In this document: positions 17,800 to 25,835 of the stretch, piece by piece
Layout of the letters: each line of letters begins with the position of its first letter
Numbering within the stretch: the first letter of the stretch is position 1
DNA from: JAQBQB01 sp963757185
Lineage (GTDB): Bacteria; Gemmatimonadota; Gemmatimonadetes; Gemmatimonadales; Gemmatimonadaceae
DNA length: 64,000 nucleotides
Direction of reading: 5' to 3'
NCBI GenBank assembly: GCA_963757185.1
Contig: CAVWQI010000002.1
Location: forward strand, 434,001-498,000
Notes under the pieces: model-generated
Told to the model about the DNA's origin: nothing
The model's input: only the letters and a program-made list of their open reading frames with translations
The model's database searches: none
Program-made: the position numbers and the translations under genes

Positions 17800-17865
17800 G
17801 GGTAGAAGCGCCCGCGATCGGTTCGTACCTTTGCCGAGTCGGCTCTTTCACCGGTGGCACCCCCA

Positions 17866-19359
17866 ATGAAGGCACACAACCAAACGATGCGCCCCCGCCC
17901 CCGCGCGGCGCGCACGACACTCGGTCCTTGGATCACGGCTCTGTTCGCTTTGGTGCTTTCGGCACCGAGCGCTCTCGGTGCGCAGGCGGCTCCGCCTCCC
18001 ACGGCGGGATTCGCGAAGCTCCAAGGCTTCGTCATCGACAGCGTGCACAACGGGCCGTTGGCGAAGGCGGTCGTGCTGATCGAGGGGGCATCTCGTCAGA
18101 CCATGACGGATATGGACGGGCGCTTCACGATCGACAGCATCCCGCCCGGGCAGCATCGGATCATGGTGTTGTCCGCGGTGCTCGACACGCTCGGGCTGTC
18201 GATGCGCACCCCGGCCTACCCCTTCACGGCAGACAAAACGAACGAGCTCGACCTCAGCATTCCGAGCCCGGAGCGCATCGCGAACGCGATCTGTCCGTCG
18301 GCGCAGCGCATGCGCGGCCCCGCGGTGATGGTCGGGTTCGTGCGCGACCCCGACACGAAGGAGCCCGCGATCGGCTCGAAGGTGCAGTTGGTCTTCAACG
18401 AGAAGGATATCATCGGCCGTCCGCAGCCACGCCTGCGTGAAGCCACGGTCGATTCCTCGGGCCTGTACAAGATCTGCGGCCTCCCGGGCGACATGAGCGG
18501 TAAGGTGCAGGTATTCCGCAACGGCGTCAGCTCGGGCGAGGTGCCGGCCGAGGTGAGCAACGGGTTCCTCGCGCTTCGTGGTTTCAGCATCGTCGGCAAG
18601 CACGACACGATGGTCGCGATGAAGACCGACAGCGGGAAAACGAAGATGGTGGCGCGCGGGACCGCGCGCGTCACCGGCAAAGTGATCGACAAGAAGGGGT
18701 CGCCCCTGCGCGACGCGCGTGTCTCGCTGCAAGGCGGCAGCGACGTCGTGCTGACGAAGGCGAACGGCGATTTCACGCTCGACAGCCTTCCGTCGGGCAC
18801 GCAGGCGCTTCAGGTCCGAAAGCTCGGATACTCGGTCACTGAGGTCGCCGTCGAACTGTCGGCCCGCGAGCCGGCGCAGGCGACCGTCACGATGAGCGAC
18901 GCCGTGCCGCTGCTGGCGACCATGCGCGTCGAGGCGGCGAAGGACAAGGGGCTGTCCCAGGTCGGCTACTTGGAACGTAAGCAAACGGGTATGGGCTACT
19001 TCATGGACGGCAACCAGATCAACAAGGACGCGATCTCGTTCGCCGACGTGATGCGCGTGGCTCCCGGTCTCAAGGTCCAGCCGCTCGGCGATGGCCGCAC
19101 ATACGTGATCACCGACTCGCGCAATCCGGCTGGCAACGGCTGCGTGAACTTCTACGTCGACGGCACGCGGTGGACGGAGATCACACCCGGCGACATCGAC
19201 ACGTATGTGCGTCCGGACGAGTTGGTCGCGGTCGAGATCTACCACGGGTCGGAGACGCCGCCGCAGTACACGACGCCCGGCATGTCGAGCTGCGCCACCG
19301 TTGTCGCCTGGACGAGGGCGCGCATCCGCACCGAGACGAGCAACAACAAGAAGCCCTGA
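17866..19359 (+). CDS. Carboxypeptidase-regulatory-like protein with TonB-receptor plug-like domain
   Basis: About 497 residues from ATG 17866, with a signal peptide ending near LSAPSALGAQ. Two carboxypeptidase-regulatory-like beta domains are visible, each with a DG-F-IDS/LDS signature: TDMDGRFTIDSIPPG near 80-95 and KANGDFTLDSLPSG near 300-315. The C-terminal part (FADVMRVAPGLKVQPLG, then CVNFYVDGTRW and VAVEIYHGSETPPQY) resembles the plug of a TonB-dependent receptor, but there is no barrel. Proteins like this are common in Gemmatimonadota as truncated receptor-like surface proteins. An alternative GTG lies 12 nt upstream. Confidence 0.8.
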   Translation: MKAHNQTMRPRPRAARTTLGPWITALFALVLSAPSALGAQAAPPPTAGFAKLQGFVIDSVHNGPLAKAVVLIEGASRQTMTDMDGRFTIDSIPPGQHRIMVLSAVLDTLGLSMRTPAYPFTADKTNELDLSIPSPERIANAICPSAQRMRGPAVMVGFVRDPDTKEPAIGSKVQLVFNEKDIIGRPQPRLREATVDSSGLYKICGLPGDMSGKVQVFRNGVSSGEVPAEVSNGFLALRGFSIVGKHDTMVAMKTDSGKTKMVARGTARVTGKVIDKKGSPLRDARVSLQGGSDVVLTKANGDFTLDSLPSGTQALQVRKLGYSVTEVAVELSAREPAQATVTMSDAVPLLATMRVEAAKDKGLSQVGYLERKQTGMGYFMDGNQINKDAISFADVMRVAPGLKVQPLGDGRTYVITDSRNPAGNGCVNFYVDGTRWTEITPGDIDTYVRPDELVAVEIYHGSETPPQYTTPGMSSCATVVAWTRARIRTETSNNKKP

Positions 19360-19380
19360 CGTGAACCGGAGCCGCTCGGC

Positions 19381-19596
19381 GTGAGCCCTCGCGTCCGCGT
19401 CTTCGCGCACAGCGAGATCGCGACGGAGTGCGACGCGTGCGGCGTCCGGTTTCACATCACCGCGGGCGGCGCTTGCGTGAAGTGCCGTCGGGTGCTCTGC
19501 GCGCAGCACCTTTACGGTTCCTGGTTGCGACGACTCGCCGTGGATTTTGGCGCCGCCGCGGAGTGCGTCACGTGCCGGCAGACGGCCGGAGCGTGA
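19381..19596 (+). CDS. Small zinc-ribbon protein
   Basis: This 71-residue protein starts at a GTG and carries three cysteine pairs: CDACG near 19-23, CVKCRRVLC near 36-44, and CVTC near 64-67, with a His (CAQH) after the second. This could bind one or two zinc ions. I do not recognise a named family. The stop overlaps the thioesterase start as GTGA (19593-19596), so it is probably translated together with that enzyme. Confidence 0.7.
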   Translation: MSPRVRVFAHSEIATECDACGVRFHITAGGACVKCRRVLCAQHLYGSWLRRLAVDFGAAAECVTCRQTAGA

Positions 19597-20045
19597 CGAG
19601 CCACGAGGCGCAGGACCCCGAGTTCGAGCGCCGCGTTCGCGGCAGCTTCAATCGCCAGCGGTTCATGGAAACGCTCGGCGCGCGCCTCACCCGCGTCGAG
19701 CCTGGCGAGGTGGACATCGAGCTCACGGCGCGTGAGGAGCTCACCCAGCAGCACGGGTTCCTTCACGCCGGCGCGCTGGCGACGGTCGCCGACAGCGCGT
19801 GCGGCTACGCGGCGCTCTCGCTGATGCCGCCCGGAGCCGCCGTCCTGAGCATCGAGTTCAAGATCAACATGCTCGCGCCGGCGAAGGGCGACCGCGTCGT
19901 GGCGCATGGCCGCGTGCTGCGCGCCGGCAAGACGATCACCGTGTGCCGCGGAGACGTCGTCGCTCACTCCGCGGACGGCGAGCGTCTCGTGGCGACGATG
20001 GTCGGCACGATGATGACGGTGCGGGACCGCGGAATCACCGACTGA
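19593..20045 (+). CDS. PaaI-type hotdog-fold thioesterase
   Basis: The 150-residue product contains the hotdog thioesterase segment QQHGFLHAGALATVADSACG near residues 51-70, followed by SIEFKINMLAPAKGDRVVA, typical of PaaI/YbgC-like acyl-CoA thioesterases. The GTG at 19593 is chosen because it overlaps the upstream stop (GTGA) and gives a normal family length; the longer upstream frame reads through the zinc-ribbon gene in the wrong frame. It probably hydrolyses an aromatic or medium-chain acyl-CoA. Confidence 0.88.
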   Translation: MTSHEAQDPEFERRVRGSFNRQRFMETLGARLTRVEPGEVDIELTAREELTQQHGFLHAGALATVADSACGYAALSLMPPGAAVLSIEFKINMLAPAKGDRVVAHGRVLRAGKTITVCRGDVVAHSADGERLVATMVGTMMTVRDRGITD

Positions 20046-20066
20046 CGCCCCCGTCGACCGACCAGC

Positions 20067-21020
20067 TCAGGCGAGCAGCGTCCGCAGCTTGTCGATGGCG
20101 ATGTTGCCGCCGCTCACGACCGCGGCTATGCGCTGGCCGTCGCGAAACGGAACCGCGCGCGTCAGCACCGCGGCCGTCGCGGCGGCGCCGCCGGGTTCCG
20201 CGAGAAGCTTCGCGCTGACGAGGAGCTCGCGCACCGCGTCGGCGATCACGTCGTCGTCGATCAGCACGACGTCGTCCACATAGCGGCGGATGATCTCGAA
20301 GTTCACCTGCCCGGTCATTGGCGCGGCGAGGCCGTCGGCGATCGTGTTCACCGACTCGAGCGTCACGGCCCGCCCGGCGTCGAGGCTGAGACGCGTCGAC
20401 GGCGCACCGCGTGGTTCCACGCCGAACACGCGAATGCCCGGATTCATCTCCTTGATCGCCACCGCCATGCCGGAGATCAATCCCCCGCCGCCGATTGGGA
20501 TCACCACCGCGTCGAGCTCCCCGGCCTGCTCGACGAGCTCCATTCCCGCGGTGCCGGCGCCCGCGCAGACCACTTCGTCGTCGAACGGGTGCACGAAGAC
20601 CAGGTTGCGTTCCTTCTCGAGCTCCCGAGCGCGCGCGATCGCCTGGATGCTGGTGGCTCCGTACAGCACGACCTCGGCCCCGTATCCGCGGCTCGCTTCG
20701 ATCTTGGCCGGCGACGCCGCCTCGGGCATGACGACGACGGCGTGAATTCCGGCGGCGCGCGCGCCCCAGGCGAGCGCCTGCGCGTGATTCCCCGCCGATA
20801 CTGTGACCACGCCCCTCGCGCGTTCCGACGCCCCGAGGCGGCTCAGCTTGTTGAGCACGCCGCGGACCTTGAAGGATCCGGTCTTTTGAAGGTTCTCGCA
20901 TTTGAGAACCAAGTGAACGCCCACGCGCTCCCCGATGCGGGTGGCCGACATCGTGGGCGTGACGTGGACGCGGCCGGCGATGCGCTGGCGGGCGTCACGT
21001 ATCTCGTTCAATCCGATCAT
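20067..21020 (-). CDS. Threonine/serine ammonia-lyase (PLP-dependent)
   Basis: This 317-residue fold-type II PLP enzyme has Lys51 in KTGSFKVRG as the Schiff-base lysine, SAGNHAQALAW as the substrate-binding loop, and GGGGLISG near 176-183 as the phosphate-binding loop. It lacks a C-terminal ACT regulatory domain, so it resembles catabolic (TdcB-like) or serine-racemase-like members rather than the allosteric biosynthetic IlvA. ATG 21020 opens at the conserved GLNEIRDARQRIAG helix. It converts threonine to 2-oxobutanoate, or serine to pyruvate, in the cytoplasm. Confidence 0.9.
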   Translation of the reverse strand: MIGLNEIRDARQRIAGRVHVTPTMSATRIGERVGVHLVLKCENLQKTGSFKVRGVLNKLSRLGASERARGVVTVSAGNHAQALAWGARAAGIHAVVVMPEAASPAKIEASRGYGAEVVLYGATSIQAIARARELEKERNLVFVHPFDDEVVCAGAGTAGMELVEQAGELDAVVIPIGGGGLISGMAVAIKEMNPGIRVFGVEPRGAPSTRLSLDAGRAVTLESVNTIADGLAAPMTGQVNFEIIRRYVDDVVLIDDDVIADAVRELLVSAKLLAEPGGAAATAAVLTRAVPFRDGQRIAAVVSGGNIAIDKLRTLLA

Positions 21021-21092
21021 CGCCGAAATATGAGACTCGCGTCGGCGAGCAACCACCCGCCACGCGAGAGGCCGGGCTGATTACATTGGCGC

Positions 21093-22163
21093 GTGCTCAC
21101 ACGACAGGACAGCGTCATCATCGGCGCCACAGTGGCCGCGGTCATCGCCGCGGCGGTCCTGCGCCTAGCCGGCGCGAACGACGTGCTGCGCTTCATCGCG
21201 GCCGCGGCCGCTCTTTCGCTGCTCGCCGTGAACGTGTCGCGCGGGACGGAGCAGCTCGGCGCCCATCTCGGCCCGGCCGCGACAGGCATTCTTCAGGCGG
21301 CGCTCGGCAATCTTCCGGAACTGCTCGTCTGCACGTTCGCGCTGCGCGCCGGTCTGGTGTCGGTGGTGCAAGGCGCGTTGATCGGCTCGATCTTGGCGAA
21401 CTCGCTGTTGGTCCTCGGACTGGCGATCCTCGTGGGCGGTCTCAAACACGGCCGAATGCACTACGACGCCGAGTCGCCGCGATTGATCGTCTCCTTGATG
21501 ATGCTGGCGGTCGCCGCGCTCACGATTCCAACGCTGGCGTCGGAGCTGCACACGCCGGCGGCCGGCCACGAGAAGCCGCTGAGCGTCGCCTGCTCGCTCT
21601 TGCTGCTGGCCGTCTTCGTGGCGAGCCTGCCATTCTCGCTGGGCTCCGATCCGGACCGGTCCGCGCGCCCCGTCAGCGCCGGCGCCACCACGACGGTCGC
21701 CGAGTGGTCCATGTCGCTCTCGATCACGACGCTCGCGTGCGCGTCGGTCGGCGCGGCCGTGGTGTCCGACTGGTTCGTCGAGGCACTGAAGCCGGCGATC
21801 ACTGCGCTCCACATCTCCGAGGCTTTCGCGGGAATCGTGGTCGTGGCGATCGCGGGCAACGCCGTGGAGAACGTCGCCGGCATCCGCCTCGCGGCGAAGA
21901 ACAGGCCGCAGTACGCGATGAGCGTGGTCCTCAACAGCTCGCTGCTCATCGCGTTGGTCGTGATTCCGATCCTCGTGCTGTTCTCGTTTTCGTTCGGCGG
22001 CGGCGCGCTCACGCTCGTGCTCCCGCCGCTCCTCATCGCCGCCCTTCTCCTCAGCACGCTGACGTCGGCGATGATCGTGAACGACGGTGAGGCGACGTGG
22101 ATCGAGGGGGTTGCGTTGATCGGCCTGTACGGCATTTTCGCCGCGGCGTTCTGGTGGGGCTGA
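21093..22163 (+). CDS. cax: Calcium/cation-proton antiporter (CAX family)
   Basis: This 356-residue integral membrane protein has about ten helices. The two signature repeats of the Ca2+/cation antiporter superfamily are visible: GNLPELLVCTFALRAGLVSV near 71-90 and AIAGNAVENVAGIRLAAKN near 252-270, each with the acidic residue in the G-N-x-x-E motif, followed by GSILANSLLVLG and VVLNSSLLIALV. The length and the pair of motifs match bacterial CAX. It probably extrudes Ca2+ in exchange for protons. The GTG start at 21093 is 72 nt from the divergent dehydratase start. Confidence 0.92.
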   Translation: MLTRQDSVIIGATVAAVIAAAVLRLAGANDVLRFIAAAAALSLLAVNVSRGTEQLGAHLGPAATGILQAALGNLPELLVCTFALRAGLVSVVQGALIGSILANSLLVLGLAILVGGLKHGRMHYDAESPRLIVSLMMLAVAALTIPTLASELHTPAAGHEKPLSVACSLLLLAVFVASLPFSLGSDPDRSARPVSAGATTTVAEWSMSLSITTLACASVGAAVVSDWFVEALKPAITALHISEAFAGIVVVAIAGNAVENVAGIRLAAKNRPQYAMSVVLNSSLLIALVVIPILVLFSFSFGGGALTLVLPPLLIAALLLSTLTSAMIVNDGEATWIEGVALIGLYGIFAAAFWWG

Positions 22164-22188
22164 GACTCCGTTCGAGGGAGGACGATCG

Positions 22189-23241
22189 ATGACACGCGTC
22201 ACCGCGTTGGCAGTTCTGGTTTCGTTCGCGACGAGCGCGCACGCTCAATGGATTCCTCAGCCGAGCGGAACGAGCGCCGAGTTTCGCGGGCTCGTGGCGA
22301 CCAGCGCGTCGGTCGTTTGGGCGAGCGGCACGCGCGGGCGCGTCGCGCGAACCACGAACGGCGGCGCCACATGGTCGCTCGATTCCCTGCCCGGCGCGTC
22401 GGGGCTCGACTTTCGCGCCATCGCGCCGCGCAGCGACCGCCTTGCGTGGGTCATCAGCGCGGGGCCCGCCGAGCAGGGGCAGGCGCAGATCTTCCGAACG
22501 ACCGACGGCGCCAACTGGATCCGCCAATTCACGACGGCACAGACGGGCGTCTTCCTCGACGCGATCGCGTTTTGGGACGATCGCCACGGCATCGCGATGA
22601 GCGATCCGGTCGGAGGCAAGCTGTTCATCCTCGCGACCGACGACGGCGGTGAGACCTGGACTCAGGTTCCGGCCGATGCCGCGCCTCCCGTGCTTCCCGG
22701 TGAGGCGGCCTTCGCGGCGAGCGGGACGTGTCTCGTCGTTCAGGGATCGTCGAACGTGTGGATCGGTACGGGAGGAGGTGCGCGAGCGCGTGTCTTTCGA
22801 TCGACCGACCGCGGACGCACCTGGCAGGTGGCCGACACACCGCTCCACGCCGGCAACGCGGCGTCGGGAATATTTTCGGTGGCGTTCAGCGATTCGCGGC
22901 ACGGTGTCGTCGTGGGCGGCGAGTACTCGAAACCGAAGGGGGAGTTCGACAACGTCGCGGTGACCGACGACGGCGGCGCCACTTGGCGCCGGGCGCGCGG
23001 TCCGCTGCCGCGTGGCTACATGTCGGCGGTGGCGTTCATTCCCGCGTCAGGTGGGCGACAGCTTGTCGCCGTCGGACTCGGTGGCACCGCGCGATCGGAC
23101 GACGCGGGCGAAAGCTGGACGATGGTAGACACGATCGCCTACAACTCGATAACGTTCGCTCCGAGCGGCGACGGCTGGGCGGCCGGTCCGCGAGGGCGAA
23201 TCGCGAAGTGGTCGCCAACGCCCGCACCGAAGAAGCCGTAG
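22189..23241 (+). CDS. Exported Ycf48-like BNR beta-propeller protein
   Basis: This 350-residue protein has a signal peptide (TRVTALAVLVSFATSAHAQW) and a propeller with Asp-box-like units: RTTNGGATW, RTTDGANW, ATDDGGETW, RSTDRGRTW, VTDDGGATW and RSDDAGESW. Six to seven units match a Ycf48/HCF136-type propeller. In phototrophs Ycf48 helps assemble photosystem II; elsewhere the role is unknown. GAGGGAGGACGATCG precedes the ATG. It lies 65 nt before the cytochrome gene on the same strand. Confidence 0.85.
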   Translation: MTRVTALAVLVSFATSAHAQWIPQPSGTSAEFRGLVATSASVVWASGTRGRVARTTNGGATWSLDSLPGASGLDFRAIAPRSDRLAWVISAGPAEQGQAQIFRTTDGANWIRQFTTAQTGVFLDAIAFWDDRHGIAMSDPVGGKLFILATDDGGETWTQVPADAAPPVLPGEAAFAASGTCLVVQGSSNVWIGTGGGARARVFRSTDRGRTWQVADTPLHAGNAASGIFSVAFSDSRHGVVVGGEYSKPKGEFDNVAVTDDGGATWRRARGPLPRGYMSAVAFIPASGGRQLVAVGLGGTARSDDAGESWTMVDTIAYNSITFAPSGDGWAAGPRGRIAKWSPTPAPKKP

Positions 23242-23306
23242 CTCACCGAGTCGCTCGCCTTTCCGCTTCAGTCGTTTCTCGCGTCACCACCCCGACGAGG
23301 ACCAGC

Positions 23307-23987
23307 ATGGCCGCTCGACGAATCCTGCTCGGCGCCGTTGCGTCATTCATCGTGCTGTCGTGCGGCCACGGAGGCGGGAGCTCCACGCCCGCGCCGGTGC
23401 CCGCACCTGCTTCCCCTGCTTCCCCTGCTTCCCCGGCACAGACTCCCTCCGGGCAGCCGGCGGCGGGACAGCCGGTGACGCTCGCGCCGCGCCGACCGCC
23501 GCCGTCGCGCGACAGCCTCGAGAAGCTACGCGCCGTCTACGTAGCGCAGATCATGGGCGAGATCGCCGGCCGCGAGAATCAACCGGCCGACCAAGTGTTC
23601 AAGAACGTTCAAGTGCTCAAGGGGATCACGGCGGCGGAGCTCGTCCACAAGATGGACAAGGAGTACGCGACGCCGCTCAGCTGGAATTGCACGAACTGCC
23701 ATCGCTTGGCGAACCAGGGGAACTGGGCCAGCGACACCGCCACCGACAAGAAGCGCGCGCGCTTCATGCAGCAGATGACGAACGACATCAACCTCGTCAC
23801 GCTGCCCAAGCTCTACCCAAAGGATACGCCGAAGGTGACCTGCGCGACCTGTCACCGCGGCTACAATGAGCCGCCTCCGCCGGAGTACATGATCCCCGAG
23901 CGCGGCAAACCGGGCGGGCTTCCGCTGCCGCCGGCGCGCGGTACCACCGGCGCGCCACCGCCGGCCGCCAAGCCTCCCGGCGCGTAA
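23307..23987 (+). CDS. Reaction-centre-type diheme cytochrome c lipoprotein
   Basis: This 226-residue protein has a lipobox (ASFIVLSCG), a Pro/Ala/Ser-rich linker to about residue 70, and a C-terminal domain with two heme c motifs: CTNCH near 131-135 and CATCH near 180-184. The context NCTNCHRLANQGNWASD and TCATCHRGYNEPP matches the photosynthetic reaction-centre cytochrome c subunit family, but with two of the usual four hemes. Non-phototrophic Gemmatimonadota and Acidobacteriota carry many such proteins, so a general periplasmic electron carrier is likely. A Pro/Ala tail ends the protein. Confidence 0.88.
   Translation: MAARRILLGAVASFIVLSCGHGGGSSTPAPVPAPASPASPASPAQTPSGQPAAGQPVTLAPRRPPPSRDSLEKLRAVYVAQIMGEIAGRENQPADQVFKNVQVLKGITAAELVHKMDKEYATPLSWNCTNCHRLANQGNWASDTATDKKRARFMQQMTNDINLVTLPKLYPKDTPKVTCATCHRGYNEPPPPEYMIPERGKPGGLPLPPARGTTGAPPPAAKPPGA
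23408..23434 (+). repeat. Three tandem copies of TGCTTCCCC
   Basis: Exact 9-bp units at 23408-23416, 23417-23425 and 23426-23434 encode a Pro-Ala-Ser repeat in the linker of the cytochrome lipoprotein. A change in copy number would alter linker length without breaking the frame. Confidence 0.85.
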
Positions 23988-23993
23988 ATCGTC

Positions 23994-25616
23994 TTAGCGC
24001 GATCCGCACTGAGCGAGCACGCGCTTCGGCTCGGCCGCATTCGGCTGAAGGGCGCGAGCGGCGCGTGCCTCGGGGCGTGACCGGACACATTCGCCGCGCG
24101 CCACGTACGCCTCGGCGAGCTTGAGATGAATCCGGTATGAGCCCGGATCTAGCCGCGCGGCACGCTCGATCGTCGAAATGCGCGAGTTGGCGCTGAACGT
24201 CGCGATCGCGGCGAGCTGCGCGGCGCTGCGACCCACGGCGACGATCCCGAACACGACGATCGTCAACAGCGCCGCGAATCGAAGCGACGGCCGCGCGACG
24301 ATCGTGCGATCAGAGGGCGGCGCCAGAGCTCCCGCCAGCGTCCAGACGAAATACGCCGGAGTCGCGACGATGAGCGCGGCGTCGAACGAGCCGACGACGA
24401 TCGCCGCGGCGAGCGTGCCGACGAGCGCCATCGACGTCATCACGTGCTCCGAGTCCGCCATCGGCGTGCGGGGCTGGGTGGAGCGCACGTCCATGTACGC
24501 GCGTCGCAGCAGACCCACGAGGACCACGAGCAGCGCGGCGAGTCCGACAACGCCGCGCTCCGACAGATACGCGACCCAATCGCTGCTCGGCCACGGATTC
24601 GCCGTCGTGCCTTCGTCCTGCGCGAGCGACGGATCGTTGCGCGACGCGTACTTCGGGTAGACGACCGGCCAATTTCCCGGGCCGACGCCGAGCAGCGGTC
24701 GCGCCTCGGTCATGTGCAGCGAATTCGTGTATTGCACGAGACGGCCGTGCCCACTCCCCTGTTTGTAATTCACCAAGCCGACCGCCGAGTCGATGTACGG
24801 CGTGTCGCTCTTCCACTCGAGACGGTTGGGCAGGAAAATCGCCGCGATCGCGCCGATGAGAGCCGCGATGCCGATGTACGAGAGTCGCGGCAACGTTCTC
24901 GCACCGCGCCACTGTCCGCGGCTCATCGCTCCGGCCACGACCACCGCGCCGATCGACACGATGACGGCGAGCCAGGCCGCGCGGCTGCGCGACATGGCGA
25001 GCGCCGCGGCCACCGCAAAGCTTCCCGCGACGCCGATCACGACCGTCGCCGGACGCCGCGCCGTCACCGTCACGAGCGCGACGACGGGAATGCCGATCGC
25101 GCACAGGTGAGCGACGAAGTTCCGGTTGCCGAACGTCCCTCCGGGTGCGCGGTTGAGACTGAAGTACTCGCTCCGCAGACCGTACGCCTGAGCCAGCGCC
25201 GTGGCAGCACCGAGTATGACGGCGGCCGAGAGGGCGGCGAGGAGCGGGCGCGCGAGACCGTCGCGCCGAATCGACGTGGCGCACCAGAAGAGCGCCGCGC
25301 CGCCGGCCGAAATCGCGAGCGCTCGCTCCGCCGCCCACGGGTTGGTCGCGCCGATGGCCGAAGCGAGTCCTGCAACGAGGAACAGCACCATCGCCAAATC
25401 CACGACGGTCAACGAGACGCGAGCGAGTCGCACCGCGACGAGCAGCGAGGCCGCCGCGGCGCAGAAGAGGAGCACGAGCTCCTTCGGCACGAAGTAACGG
25501 TCGAGGTCGAAGGGTTTGTACGGCGTCGCGGCGAGGACGACGGCGATCGCGCCGAACTGCAGGATTCTTAATGGCCGGCGATCGGCGACGATGTCCGCGG
25601 GCGGGTTGACACGCAT
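23994..25616 (-). CDS. O-antigen ligase-like (Wzy_C) membrane protein
   Basis: This 540-residue protein has about eleven to twelve hydrophobic helices and the conserved periplasmic features of the Wzy_C domain: GTFGNRNFVAHLCAIGIP near 160-177, SRSRAAWLAVIV near 212-223, and ARPLLGVGPGNW near 306-317. The last 60 residues (ERAARLDPGSYRIHLKLAEA onward) form a TPR-like helical tail. Members ligate O-antigen or glycans to lipid carriers, or glycosylate proteins; which is unclear. No polysaccharide genes are nearby. It ends 6 nt from the convergent cytochrome gene. Confidence 0.87.
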   Translation of the reverse strand: MRVNPPADIVADRRPLRILQFGAIAVVLAATPYKPFDLDRYFVPKELVLLFCAAAASLLVAVRLARVSLTVVDLAMVLFLVAGLASAIGATNPWAAERALAISAGGAALFWCATSIRRDGLARPLLAALSAAVILGAATALAQAYGLRSEYFSLNRAPGGTFGNRNFVAHLCAIGIPVVALVTVTARRPATVVIGVAGSFAVAAALAMSRSRAAWLAVIVSIGAVVVAGAMSRGQWRGARTLPRLSYIGIAALIGAIAAIFLPNRLEWKSDTPYIDSAVGLVNYKQGSGHGRLVQYTNSLHMTEARPLLGVGPGNWPVVYPKYASRNDPSLAQDEGTTANPWPSSDWVAYLSERGVVGLAALLVVLVGLLRRAYMDVRSTQPRTPMADSEHVMTSMALVGTLAAAIVVGSFDAALIVATPAYFVWTLAGALAPPSDRTIVARPSLRFAALLTIVVFGIVAVGRSAAQLAAIATFSANSRISTIERAARLDPGSYRIHLKLAEAYVARGECVRSRPEARAARALQPNAAEPKRVLAQCGSR

Positions 25617-25706
25617 GTGCTCGGAAACAAATCAGGCCGTCGCGCCCGGCGCCAGCACGACCCCAGCACGGAAATGGCGTGTGGTACGGCTGTTGTAAGA
25701 AGCCGA

Positions 25707-25731
25707 ATCCGTCCGAGGCCTCGGCACGGAT
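25707..25731. promoter_or_regulatory. Inverted repeat centred on CCGAGGCCTCGG
   Basis: A perfect 12-bp palindrome at 25713-25724 is extended by ATCCGT (25707-25712) and ACGGAT (25726-25731) with one extra base on the right. It lies in the divergent spacer between the O-antigen ligase-like and M1 peptidase genes, about 105 nt upstream of the peptidase start, where an operator would be expected. Confidence 0.4.
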
Positions 25732-25835
25732 GGCGCCGCTACTTTTCGGCACGGCGGCTGGGCTCACTGCCGTCGCGACGGGGTACTGGCTCGAGTAGGC
25801 ACAACGCCTCGAGGCTTCTCAATCGCACCAGGCAC

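Noticed and set aside
23307..23987. The cytochrome as evidence for photosynthesis
   Set aside because: Only two heme motifs are present and no reaction-centre or pigment gene is in the window; this family is common in non-phototrophs.
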